Assembly (NCBI RefSeq): GCF_004339595.1
Contig: NZ_SMFU01000007.1
Span: 434,001 to 498,000 of the forward strand
Reading direction: 5' to 3'
DNA from: Marinobacterium mangrovicola
GTDB lineage: Bacteria; Pseudomonadota; Gammaproteobacteria; Pseudomonadales; Balneatricaceae
Length of the DNA stretch: 64,000 nt
Positions 42,935 through 51,186 of this stretch are shown here, piece after piece; within the stretch, counting starts at the first letter, position 1, and each line of letters begins with the position of its first letter. The position numbers and the translations under genes were made by a program. The notes under the pieces were generated by a model, which did not search any database, had not been told where the DNA came from, and worked only from the letters and a program-made list of their open reading frames with translations.

Positions 42935-43803
42935 TGCTGTACACGGCGGTCGTCGAGCCCTTTGTGGAGTACGGCTTTATGCGCCGAGCGCTTGTGGCGT
43001 CCATGGCGCTGGGGCTGGGGTCTGGCCCGGTGGGTGTGCTGTTGATGCTAAGGCGTATGTCATTGGTAGGCGATGCCATGAGCCATGCGGTGCTGCCCGG
43101 TGCGGCGATCGGTTTCCTGGTGGCCGGTGGATTATCGCTGCTGGCGATGGGGATCGGCGGGCTGGTGGCCGGGCTCAGCGTGGCGCTGCTGGCTGGGTTG
43201 GTCAGTCGCACCACCAAGCTGAAAGAGGACGCCAGTTTTGCCAGCTTTTATCTAACCTCGCTGGCGCTGGGTGTTTTGATCGTCTCGCTGCACGGTTCCA
43301 ACCTGGATCTGCTGCATATTCTGTTTGGCACCATTCTCGCGGTGAATGCGCAGGCGGTTTACCTGGTGGCCGGTATCGCGTCCTTTTCGCTGCTGGTGCT
43401 GGCGCTGGTCTACCGGCCTCTGGTCGCCGAGTGTTTTGACCCTGGTTTCCTGCGTGCCGTCGGAGGTATGGGGTCTTTTTATCACATCATCTTCCTGCTG
43501 TTGGTGGTACTGAACCTGGTGGCCGGCTTTCAGGCGCTGGGCACGCTAATGGCGGTGGGGTTGATGATGCTGCCGGCGGCGATTGCGCAGCTCTGGGCGC
43601 GCACGTTGCCGGGTATGTTCGCGGTGGCGGCCGGTTGCGCCTCGCTCTCGGGCCTGATCGGCCTGCTGGCCTCTTATCATCTGAGCACCGCCTCCGGTCC
43701 GTCGATCATTCTGACCGCCAGTCTCATTTATGCATTGTCACTGATTTTCAGCCCCAGTGGCGCGCTCTGGCATTTTGTAAAACGCTCGCATCTGACGGGC
43801 TAA
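42931..43803 (+). CDS. znuB: Zinc ABC transporter permease
   Basis: Membrane subunit, 290 aa, ABC-3 family with about eight membrane segments. RRMSLVGDAMSHAVLPGAAI is the family's cytoplasmic coupling region, and the run KEDASFASFYLTSLALGVLI is also typical. GGAGG lies before the ATG at 42931, which overlaps the znuC stop. It precedes znuA by 19 bp. Confidence 0.95.
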   Translation: MMLYTAVVEPFVEYGFMRRALVASMALGLGSGPVGVLLMLRRMSLVGDAMSHAVLPGAAIGFLVAGGLSLLAMGIGGLVAGLSVALLAGLVSRTTKLKEDASFASFYLTSLALGVLIVSLHGSNLDLLHILFGTILAVNAQAVYLVAGIASFSLLVLALVYRPLVAECFDPGFLRAVGGMGSFYHIIFLLLVVLNLVAGFQALGTLMAVGLMMLPAAIAQLWARTLPGMFAVAAGCASLSGLIGLLASYHLSTASGPSIILTASLIYALSLIFSPSGALWHFVKRSHLTG

Positions 43804-43822
43804 CCCTGTGGAGTTTGAAGTA

Positions 43823-44713
43823 ATGAAAAAACGTTTTCTGGCGCTTGCCGTTCCCGCCGCTTTTACCCTGTCTGCCGCCATGCCGGTTCAGGCCGATACC
43901 CTGGATGTTGTGGCGAGCTTCACGGTGCTGGCGGATGTGGTGAAGAACGTGGGAGGCGATCAGGTCAATGTCACCTCGCTGGTGCCGGCCAATGGCGACC
44001 CGCATGACTTCGAGCCCTCGCCGGAAAATGCCCGTGCTCTCAAGCAGGCGGATGTGACCTTCCTCAGCGGTGAAAATTTGGAGATCTGGTTTGAGCGCCT
44101 GGCCGAGGCGAGCGGCAACACCCAGACGCCGGTGATCGTCTCAGATGGTATCGCGACCCATACTTTCGAGGAGGACGGTGAAACCATTATCGATCCGCAC
44201 GTATGGAATAGTGCAGCCAACGTGCTGGTATGGATCGATAATATCGAGCAGGCGCTGGTTGCCGCCGCACCGGAAGATGCAGCCGCGATCCATCAGAGTG
44301 CGGATGCTTACCGCCAGAAGATCCAGGCGCTGGATGCCGATATCAAGGCGAAAATCGACGCCGTGCCGGAAGAGGCGCGTAAGGTACTGACCAGCCATGA
44401 CGCCTTCGGTTACTACACAGCAGAATACGGCGTGCAGTTTATGTCACCGCTGGGTGTTTCCACCGAAACCGAGGCTTCGGCCGGAGAGGTGGCGCGCCTG
44501 ATCGATCAGATCAAGGAAGAGGGCGTTAAAGTCTACTTTATCGAAAGCTCTAACGATGGTCGCCTGGTTGAGCAGATCGCCAATGCCACTGGCGCCAAGT
44601 CCGGTGGGGAGCTTTATCCCGAAGCGCTCTCCGCGGCAGACGGTGTGGCCCCGACCTATATCGAACTGATGAACTTCAACACGTCGCAGATTTTGAGCGC
44701 GATCGCCGAGTAA
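43823..44713 (+). CDS. znuA: Zinc ABC transporter substrate-binding protein
   Basis: Periplasmic metal receptor of 296 aa with a signal peptide (LALAVPAAFTLSAAMPVQA). Ligands of the cluster A-I receptors are visible: GDPHDFEPSPENAR (first His), DPHVWNS (second His), and the conserved TSHDAFGYYTAEYG (third His). The long His-rich loop of E. coli ZnuA is missing, so manganese is conceivable, but the Zur box upstream favours zinc. ATG 43823 is used, with GGAG about 10 nt before it. Confidence 0.92.
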   Translation: MKKRFLALAVPAAFTLSAAMPVQADTLDVVASFTVLADVVKNVGGDQVNVTSLVPANGDPHDFEPSPENARALKQADVTFLSGENLEIWFERLAEASGNTQTPVIVSDGIATHTFEEDGETIIDPHVWNSAANVLVWIDNIEQALVAAAPEDAAAIHQSADAYRQKIQALDADIKAKIDAVPEEARKVLTSHDAFGYYTAEYGVQFMSPLGVSTETEASAGEVARLIDQIKEEGVKVYFIESSNDGRLVEQIANATGAKSGGELYPEALSAADGVAPTYIELMNFNTSQILSAIAE

Positions 44714-44768
44714 ATGAGGGTCAATTGTTCCACCAGGAAAAAGGCGGGGCAGGATTGAAAGGGTAGAG

Positions 44769-44880
44769 GTCCCCCGGTTGCGACAATAGCCGGTTCGCTA
44801 TCCCAGCGTGAGCACCGGGGTCTTGCACTGGCCTTGGCCAGTTTTAGCCTGACAGGCGAAAGCCTGTCGGGTTTTCTTTT
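44769..44880 (+). terminator. Structured region ending in a terminator after znuA
   Basis: Three hairpins follow each other: ATAGC/GCTAT enclosed by CCCCGG/CCGGGG, then ACTGGCC-TT-GGCCAGT, then CCTGACAGGC-GAAA-GCCTGTCGGG (44848-44871) with TTTTCTTTT. The last is a proper Rho-independent terminator. The earlier hairpins exceed what termination needs; a small RNA is possible. Confidence 0.6.
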
Positions 44881-44979
44881 ATTTGGGCACCCAAAATCAG
44901 CCTGATCTTCAGCGCGCTGTCGATGCTGTTTGGCGGCATGTTCCACGGCATGGGGCGGCAGTAGTAAGGTCATGCGGCC

Positions 44980-45017
44980 AAAAAAAACGCTAGCAGTCGC
45001 AATGACCGCTAGCGTTT
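44980..45017 (-). terminator. Terminator of the dehydrogenase/permease operon
   Basis: AAACGCTAGC (44985-44994) / GCTAGCGTTT (45008-45017); read on the minus strand, the stem runs into a stretch of eight Ts. It ends the operon whose last gene stops at 45065. Confidence 0.9.
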
Positions 45018-45064
45018 AGGCAGAAAAAGGCGCGCCGGCGGGGGTGAGGCCGGCACGCAAGCAA

Positions 45065-46462
45065 TCAGGCAGCTTCCTGATCCTTCACGAGAGTGTCTTC
45101 CTTCTGATCCTTAACGAAGGTTTCGTCGGTCTCACCCTTGAAGAAGTCGCGACCGTAAACCAGCAGGCAGAGCACCACGCCAACGGCGAAGGCCCAGGTC
45201 GCGCCACGGGTAGCGAGCACAGCAGCAACGACGCCGGCGATACCCAGATCACGCTGTGAGCGCGCTTCCATCACACCGATACGGACGGATACGTAGCCCT
45301 GGATCAGCAGGGTCAGTGCCAGTGCCACGCCGAGAATCGGCTGCACCAGGGTAACGATCGGCATGAACAGCAGGCCGGTGTTGGTCCCCCAGCGGAATGA
45401 GCCGGCACCACCGATCAGCGAGTACATGGCGCGTTTGCCCTGGGTGAAGCGCTCAACGATAACCACGTGCATTGCTGACCAGAGCGGGCCGCACATCACC
45501 ACGTCCGGGCCGAGAATGGACATGATGGAGTTACGCGCACCGAAGATCATGTGAGCACGGTCCGGGCTGTAATCCACTTTCTCGTCGGGGCGCTCATGAT
45601 CCGCTTCTTCGAGGATCGCGCGGCTCTGCAGTACGTCACCGAACAGGACGATGTAGGCGGCCAGTACGGTCGGAATTGCGGTTACGAACATCTCGATCGG
45701 CGGGAAGCCGAGGCCGAACACAGTGTACTCATTCCACAGTGTAATGAAGTCTGGTGAAGAGAATCCCCACTCGATCTGCGGCCAGGAGGTTTCGCCCACG
45801 GTCGGCGCGATGACGATAGCCAGGGCGACAATCGGGAATACGCCCAGTTTGCCGATCAGGCTAAGCACCGGGTTGCTGTGCTTGATGCGCTGGAAATGGC
45901 GCGAAAAGATTACGTAGAAGGCGATGCCCACAGCCACGGAGATGGTGATCGGGTAGGTGTCGAAACGACCGTCCACCTTGAACACCGCGATAACCGCGGC
46001 GATACCGGCACCGATGATAACCCCGGACTTGATCGCCTGGGGTATGGCGCTGACTACGCGGTGCGCCATACCTGTGGCGCCTATCCCTATAGAAAAGAGA
46101 CCGAGTAATAGCTGGAAGGATATCAACGCATAAATCCGCTCTTCGCCCTCCGGGAACGAGGCGCAGTAGGCCATCAGCAGAGGAATAGCAGGCGTAATCC
46201 AGCCGGGGACAACCGGGTCGCCGAACAGGTGGTGAGTCAGGTAGAGCAGGCCGTTCATCATGACCACGGCCAGGGCGACCTCAAACGGCATGCCCAGGAG
46301 CTCGGTCATCAACGGAATCGCCGCGAGGTCGACGGCGCACATCAGCAGGCCCTGGAAGTAATCCGGCCATTCGATGCGGTAGTGAATAAAGGGCAGACGG
46401 ATCTTGAAAGGTCCGGCGCCCCAATATGGGGTTTCCTGGCCATCCACACGTTGTTTATGCAT
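45065..46462 (-). CDS. SLC23/NCS2-like membrane permease
   Basis: Inner-membrane transporter of 465 aa with 12-14 hydrophobic segments, related to the nucleobase/ascorbate (SLC23) and SulP-like fold families. Visible family-like segments include VVPGWITPAIPLLMAYCASF, VSAIPQAIKSGVIIGAGIAA and GGAGSFRWGTNTGLLFMPIV. The substrate is not readable from sequence. It is the third gene of the operon with the aldehyde and alcohol dehydrogenases, so it probably brings in, or expels, a compound these enzymes handle. Confidence 0.8.
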   Translation of the reverse strand: MHKQRVDGQETPYWGAGPFKIRLPFIHYRIEWPDYFQGLLMCAVDLAAIPLMTELLGMPFEVALAVVMMNGLLYLTHHLFGDPVVPGWITPAIPLLMAYCASFPEGEERIYALISFQLLLGLFSIGIGATGMAHRVVSAIPQAIKSGVIIGAGIAAVIAVFKVDGRFDTYPITISVAVGIAFYVIFSRHFQRIKHSNPVLSLIGKLGVFPIVALAIVIAPTVGETSWPQIEWGFSSPDFITLWNEYTVFGLGFPPIEMFVTAIPTVLAAYIVLFGDVLQSRAILEEADHERPDEKVDYSPDRAHMIFGARNSIMSILGPDVVMCGPLWSAMHVVIVERFTQGKRAMYSLIGGAGSFRWGTNTGLLFMPIVTLVQPILGVALALTLLIQGYVSVRIGVMEARSQRDLGIAGVVAAVLATRGATWAFAVGVVLCLLVYGRDFFKGETDETFVKDQKEDTLVKDQEAA

Positions 46463-46475
46463 TTTTGTGTCTCTG

Positions 46476-46505
46476 GTTATTAGGTTAAGAGTTATTAGGT
46501 TCAGG
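46476..46505. repeat. 15-bp direct tandem repeat, two copies
   Basis: GTTATTAGGTTAAGA (46476-46490) followed at once by GTTATTAGGTTCAGG (46491-46505), just upstream of the permease start codon at 46462. Confidence 0.85.
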
Positions 46506-46575
46506 GGTTTTCAGGGTTTGTGTGTAACAGCGCCCGGCCCCGGGTTAAGGTCCGGGCGCTCAGTGCGACACGCTG

Positions 46576-47742
46576 TTAGAACGCTTCCTTGTACAGCGCG
46601 AGCGCGTCGGCCTCGGTGACTTCCACCGGGTTGTTCTGCAGCAGACGGGTCTGCAGCATGGCGTCCTTGGCCAGAGTCGGCAGGCTCTCTTCGGTGACTT
46701 CCACGTCACGCAGACGCTGCGGCGCGCCGGAGCGGTTCATCAGGTCCTGCATGTGTTCAACGAAGGCGGCGGAGCGGGTGGCCACATCGGCATCGGATTT
46801 ACCCAGCAGGTGATCGGCCAGTTCCGCGTACAGCGGTGCGGCTTCAGCCATGTTGAAGCGCAGCACAGGACCCAGCATCAGCGCGTTGGTCAGGCCGTGC
46901 GGCAGGTGGTAGTGGCCGCCCAGCGGGTAAGCCAGGGCGTGAACGGCTGCAACCGGAGAGTTGGAGAACGCCTGGCCGGCCAGGTTGGAACCCAGCAGCA
47001 TCGCTTCACGGGCAGCGCGGTTGCTGCCGTCGGTGCAGGCGGTGATCAGGTTGTTGGTCAGCAGCGTCAGGGCTTCTTTGGCCAGCGCATCGGACAGCGG
47101 GTTTTTCTTGTGCGCAGAGGTGTATGACTCGATGGCGTGAACCATGGCATCGATACCGGTGGCTGCGGTGGCGCCGGCCGGCAGACCCACGGTCAGTTCG
47201 GCATCCAGCAGCACCAGGTCAGCGTAAAGCTGCTGCGCAACCACACCCATTTTGGTGGTTTCGCCGGTGGTCAGGATGGTGATGTTGGTGACTTCTGAGC
47301 CGGTACCGGAGGTGGTCGGCACCTGGATCAGCGGCGCGCGCTCGCCTTTGACGTTGCCGATACCGTACAGCTCGGACAGCGGCTGCTCGGACTTCAGCAT
47401 CACGGCGACCAGCTTGGCCACATCCATGGATGAACCGCCGCCCAGGCCCAGCACGATGTCCGCACCGGCGCTCTTGGCACGATCGACACATTGCATCAGT
47501 ACCGCTTCGGGCGGATCGGCCACCACATCATCGAATACGGAGACGGTGAAGCCCTGGGCTTTCAGAGATTCCTTGGCCGGGTCCAGCAGGCCGTTTTCGT
47601 GCAGAAACTTGTCGGTGACGATCAGCAGGTTGCGCTGTTCGAAACGGGACGCCAGCAGTTCGCCAAGGCGGCGGGCGCTGCCCCATTCCAGGTGCATCGA
47701 TCCCGGGGTGTCGAAAGTGAAAGGCTTGATACCTTCAGTCAT
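46576..47742 (-). CDS. Iron-containing alcohol dehydrogenase
   Basis: Group III (iron-type) alcohol dehydrogenase of 388 aa. The NAD site is LGLGGGSSMDVAKLVAVML and the metal site is built from Asp in TGIDAMVHAIES and the His residues of VHALAYPLGGHYHLPHG. Together with the succinate-semialdehyde-type dehydrogenase upstream it could oxidise an alcohol through its aldehyde to an acid, for example 4-hydroxybutyrate to succinate; a sulfonated or other alcohol is equally open. It lies 59 bp after the aldehyde dehydrogenase gene. Confidence 0.92.
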   Translation of the reverse strand: MTEGIKPFTFDTPGSMHLEWGSARRLGELLASRFEQRNLLIVTDKFLHENGLLDPAKESLKAQGFTVSVFDDVVADPPEAVLMQCVDRAKSAGADIVLGLGGGSSMDVAKLVAVMLKSEQPLSELYGIGNVKGERAPLIQVPTTSGTGSEVTNITILTTGETTKMGVVAQQLYADLVLLDAELTVGLPAGATAATGIDAMVHAIESYTSAHKKNPLSDALAKEALTLLTNNLITACTDGSNRAAREAMLLGSNLAGQAFSNSPVAAVHALAYPLGGHYHLPHGLTNALMLGPVLRFNMAEAAPLYAELADHLLGKSDADVATRSAAFVEHMQDLMNRSGAPQRLRDVEVTEESLPTLAKDAMLQTRLLQNNPVEVTEADALALYKEAF

Positions 47743-47801
47743 CTTGTTTTTCTCCTGCAGAATAGGTGTGGGCGCCGGGGTAGCGCCCGTCAGTGGTTGC
47801 C

Positions 47802-49253
47802 TTACAGCGCGCTGCAGACGTATTTGAGTTCCAGATATTCCTCGATGCCGTACTTGGAGCCTTCACGACCCAGGCCGGACTGCTTCACGCCACCGAAAGG
47901 AGCGACCTCGTTGGAGATCAGGCCGGTGTTGTGGCCGACCATGCCGTAGTCCAGGCCTTCGGAGACGCGGATCATGCGGCCGTGGTCATTGGTGTAGAAG
48001 TAAGCAGCGAGGCCAAAGATGGTGTCGTTGGCCATGGCCAGCGCTTCCTCTTCGGTATCGAAGGCGAACAGGGGAGCCAGTGGGCCGAAGGTCTCTTCCT
48101 GGGCGACCTTCATTTCGGTAGTCACGCCGGTGAGGATCGCAGGCTTCAGGAACAGGCCGCCGAGGCGCTCGCCGCCCTGGATCAGGGTGGCGCCCTTGGA
48201 GACGGCGTCTTCGATGTGCTCTTCAACCTTGGTGATCGCTTTCTCTTCGATCATCGGGCCGATTTCCACGCCTGCTTCGGTGCCGGCACCGATCTTCAGA
48301 GCGCTGACTCGGGCTGCCAGTTTTTCGGCGAACTGATCGTAGACATCGCGCTGAACCAGGATGCGGTTGGCGCAGACGCAGGTCTGGCCGGCGTTGCGGT
48401 ATTTGGAGGCCATGGCGCCTTCAACGGCTTTATCCAGGTCGGCGTCGTCAAACACGATGAACGGTGCGTTGCCGCCCAGTTCCAGCGACAGCTTCTTGAT
48501 GGTCGGTGCGCACTGGGCCATCAGCAGGCGACCCACTTCGGTGGAACCGGTGAAAGAGAGCTTGGTGACGTCGTCGCTGTCGGTCAGCACCTTGCCGAGC
48601 TTGCTGGCAGAACCGGTAATGATCTGCAGTACGCCCGCCGGGATGCCGGCACGCTGGGCCAGTTCGCCCAGTGCCAGTGCGGTCAGCGGAGTCAGGTCAG
48701 CGGGACGGACGATCATGGAGCAGCCGGCGGCCAGGGCAGGCGCGGCCTTGCGGGTGATCATCGCCGCCGGGAAGTTCCACGGTGTGATCGCAGCGGTCAC
48801 GCCGATCGGTTGGCGCAGCACGGTGAGGCGCTGGTCGGCACGCGGCGCCGGGATGGTATCGCCGTAAACGCGCTTGGCTTCTTCAGCGAACCACTCCACG
48901 AAGGAGGCCGCATAGCCAATTTCGCCCTTGGCTTCGGTCAGCGGTTTGCCCTGCTCGGAGGTCATGATCAGCGCCAGGTCATCGGCGTTTTCGTTGAGCA
49001 TTTCAAACCAGCGACGCAGCAGGGCAGAGCGCTCCTTGGCCGGGCGTGCAGCCCAGGCTATCTGAGCAACCTTGGACGCCTCGATGACTGCCGGAATCTC
49101 TTCAGGAGACAGCTTGGGAATCTCGCCCACAACGCTGCCATTGGCAGGGTTGGTGACCTGCAGTGTTTCCTTGGACGCGGCTTCAACCCACTCGCCATTG
49201 ATCAGGCAGCGGTTTTTCAGCAAAGAGGGGTCTTTCAGTGTGGTCATAACCAA
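47802..49253 (-). CDS. NAD(P)-dependent succinate-semialdehyde dehydrogenase family protein
   Basis: Aldehyde dehydrogenase of 483 aa in the GabD-like group. The catalytic Glu is in [16 protein letters not shown], the catalytic Cys in [12 protein letters not shown], and the cofactor site in [15 protein letters not shown]. Length and the start ([13 protein letters not shown]) match GabD. It is the first gene of a three-gene operon behind a sigma-54-type promoter. Substrate may be succinate semialdehyde or a related aldehyde such as sulfolactaldehyde; close homologues act on several. Confidence 0.93.
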   Translation of the reverse strand: MVMTTLKDPSLLKNRCLINGEWVEAASKETLQVTNPANGSVVGEIPKLSPEEIPAVIEASKVAQIAWAARPAKERSALLRRWFEMLNENADDLALIMTSEQGKPLTEAKGEIGYAASFVEWFAEEAKRVYGDTIPAPRADQRLTVLRQPIGVTAAITPWNFPAAMITRKAAPALAAGCSMIVRPADLTPLTALALGELAQRAGIPAGVLQIITGSASKLGKVLTDSDDVTKLSFTGSTEVGRLLMAQCAPTIKKLSLELGGNAPFIVFDDADLDKAVEGAMASKYRNAGQTCVCANRILVQRDVYDQFAEKLAARVSALKIGAGTEAGVEIGPMIEEKAITKVEEHIEDAVSKGATLIQGGERLGGLFLKPAILTGVTTEMKVAQEETFGPLAPLFAFDTEEEALAMANDTIFGLAAYFYTNDHGRMIRVSEGLDYGMVGHNTGLISNEVAPFGGVKQSGLGREGSKYGIEEYLELKYVCSAL

Positions 49254-49667
49254 CTCCAGTTCGGTCGTATGGATTTACATGTCATGCGCAATGTAAAGCG
49301 CACAACCAGAGTCCGCCCCGGCTAACGGCGCGCAAACGCCTGGGGGCTGAATGTCAGCTTGAAGCCTTGGCTTCGGGCTAGATGCTGGGTGATCGACCTG
49401 TCGACCGGCGCGCAGATTGGGCCGTCATCAACAGGGACAGGAATGCAGTGTGCGGCTGATTGCCGGATGGCTTGGCATCGCCGGGTAGAGGTGCTGAGGT
49501 AGCTGATGTACGTGTAAGCATTTGGGGTCGCCTCATTGTTCTTGTAGTAGGTACTGGGGTACGTACTCGGGCTCTTGGCCTTTGGGGTCGTGCTTAGCTT
49601 GTGGCTGCGCGCAATTTCTTTAATGAACTGTTTAACCGCGCAGCTTGGATTCGTGCTGCTCTTCTAT

Positions 49668-49683
49668 AGCAACCGGGATGCCA
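49668..49683 (-). promoter_or_regulatory. Sigma-54 (-24/-12) promoter
   Basis: Read on the minus strand: TGGCAT-CCCGG-TTGCT, matching the consensus TGGCAC-N5-TTGCW with one change. The invariant GG and GC are at the required spacing. It points toward the aldehyde dehydrogenase gene, about 415 bp away, so the leader is long. Confidence 0.75.
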
Positions 49684-49756
49684 GTTTTTGTTATTGTTCT
49701 AAGTCATTGTTTTAAATTGACTTAAGTGCATGGCGAATTTTTTTGAGCGGAGTGGT

Positions 49757-49771
49757 GAGCGGTATCCGCTC
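49757..49771. promoter_or_regulatory. Enhancer-like palindrome, site 1
   Basis: GAGCGGTATCCGCTC, 75-90 bp upstream of the sigma-54 promoter. It is a GAGCGG/CCGCTC dyad; an extra half-site GAGCGG lies at 49745-49750. Likely target of the sigma-54 response regulator encoded at 51147. Confidence 0.7.
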
Positions 49772-49789
49772 GGAATGGGCGAGAGGGAT

Positions 49790-49804
49790 GAGCGGATACC
49801 GCTC
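49790..49804. promoter_or_regulatory. Enhancer-like palindrome, site 2
   Basis: GAGCGGATACCGCTC, the exact reverse complement of site 1. The centres are 33 bp apart, close to three helical turns, which would put two regulator dimers on one face of the DNA. Confidence 0.7.
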
Positions 49805-49861
49805 GGTTTTTACGTTTGGAGCGCTGGCTCTGAACAGCGCACTGCAGCAGCCAGGGGTTGT

Positions 49862-51118
49862 CTAGCGGGGCTGCTTTAGAGCGTCAGGTGCGTAGGATTT
49901 CCAGTCGGTCAGCAGGTGGGTTGCCGGAGGCAGGCTGGTATCCGGGGCGCTGACGCCGATGGAGATCACCTGCTGGATCTGGTGAGTCTCGGCATCCATA
50001 TAGGAAGTGAACCCCGGTGGATCTTCCGGCAGCTTGAGCTTGAGCTGTTCAAGTGTCTGGCGGATTTTCTCGTCACTGGCATCCGGCCCTGCCTGGCGGG
50101 CGGTTTCGGCAATGGAGAGAATGCCGGCGTAGGCGCCTTCGGCCGCATAGGACGGGTAGCGCCCGCTCAGCTCGAAAAAGCGCCGGGTGAACCAGCGGTT
50201 GTAGGGTGTATCCGGCCAGTTGTTGTGGTGGCGTGCCGCCAGGATCAGGCCATTGGGCATATCCTGGCCCAACGCCGAGAGCACCTCGTAGTTGCCGCCG
50301 GTATCAAAGTTGGCAAAGGGGGCGTGATCAAACAGCTCGGTTTTATTGGCCTGCTGGATAAAGGCGACCAGATCACCGCCCCAGAGCGAGTTGACGATCA
50401 GGTCCGTGGGCTGCTCGATCAATGCCTGGATATGCGGGGTGTAATCGGGTTCGTAAAGCCTGGGCCAGAGCGTCGTGACCAGCTCATAGCGCACACCCAC
50501 GTTGGTGAGCGAACGGCGCAGATCGGCCAGCATGCTGTAGCCGTAGTCGTAATCCGGCCCCAGGTAGGAGATGCGCAGGGTGCGGCGCTGCGAGTTGCTG
50601 AAGCGGTCACGGATATAGGCGGCAGCCGCTTCCATCGACTGGCGGCTGTTGTTATTCAGGCGGAAATAGTAGGGCGATACCTCGCCATCGGTGAGCCGGG
50701 AAGAGCCGTGATCGGTGCCGATAAAGAAGGCTTTCTCTGTCTGAGCAACCTGGGATACCTGCCAGGCGATGGAGGAGTTAACCACGCCGCAGATAAACCG
50801 GGCGCCTTCATCCTGCACAAAATCGCGTACCAGCCGGGTGGCGCGGGAGGGCTTGGAGCGACTGTCCTCGATCAGCACCCGCATTTTGGGGTAGTCGCTT
50901 TCCTGCTGGGCGAGTCACTCGAATGCCAGCCTGATCCCCACGGCGCTGTCCTTGCCGTAAAGCCCGCCGCGTCCGTTGAGCGGAAACAGGCAGCCCACGG
51001 TGACTTCGGCTTCTTCCGCTGATGCGCCGATGGCTAGTTCTGCCTGTGCCTGGCGGACGCCGGTGACGGCGCTCAGTGCCATCACTATGGACAAGGTCAT
51101 CAGAGAGCGGCACAACAC
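49862..51118 (-). pseudogene. Periplasmic branched-chain-type binding protein, interrupted by an in-frame TGA
   Basis: A type I periplasmic binding protein (Peripla_BP_6 family) next to a two-component system. The signal peptide (LMTLSIVMALSAVTGVRQAQA) and the N-terminal motif VGCLFPLNGRGGLYGKDSAV are intact, then codon 68 is TGA (50915-50917). The same frame continues for 340 more codons with normal family features (DSRSKPSRATRLVRDF, FIGTDHGSSRLTDGEV, the closing YMDAETHQIQQVISIG). So one stop separates two good halves; Trp (TGG) is the likely original. I choose GTG 51118, with GAGGGGG upstream. It may be a recent pseudogene, a sequencing error or readthrough. Confidence 0.85.
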
Positions 51119-51130
51119 GGCAGGCTTCCC

Positions 51131-51186
51131 CCTCAAAACTTATTCCTCAAGGCTTATCCCTCAAAACCGGTCCCTCAAGTCCAAGC
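51131..51186. repeat. 14-bp tandem repeat, four copies
   Basis: CCTCAAAACTTATT, CCTCAAGGCTTATC, CCTCAAAACCGGTC and CCTCAAGTCCAAGC in a row. It runs from the leader of the binding-protein gene into the last codons of the response-regulator gene. On the coding strand each unit holds TGAGG, resembling a ribosome binding site. Confidence 0.85.

Noticed and set aside
47793..49325. 510-codon plus-strand frame opposite the aldehyde dehydrogenase gene
   Set aside because: Antisense shadow of a clear dehydrogenase; composition (Gly, His, Gln, Phe rich) is typical of a mirrored GC-rich gene.
50885..50980. Selenocysteine at the TGA of the binding protein
   Set aside because: I see no convincing SECIS-like hairpin after the codon, the family has no known Sec position there, and Trp fits the codon by one base change. 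Kept only as a remote option.
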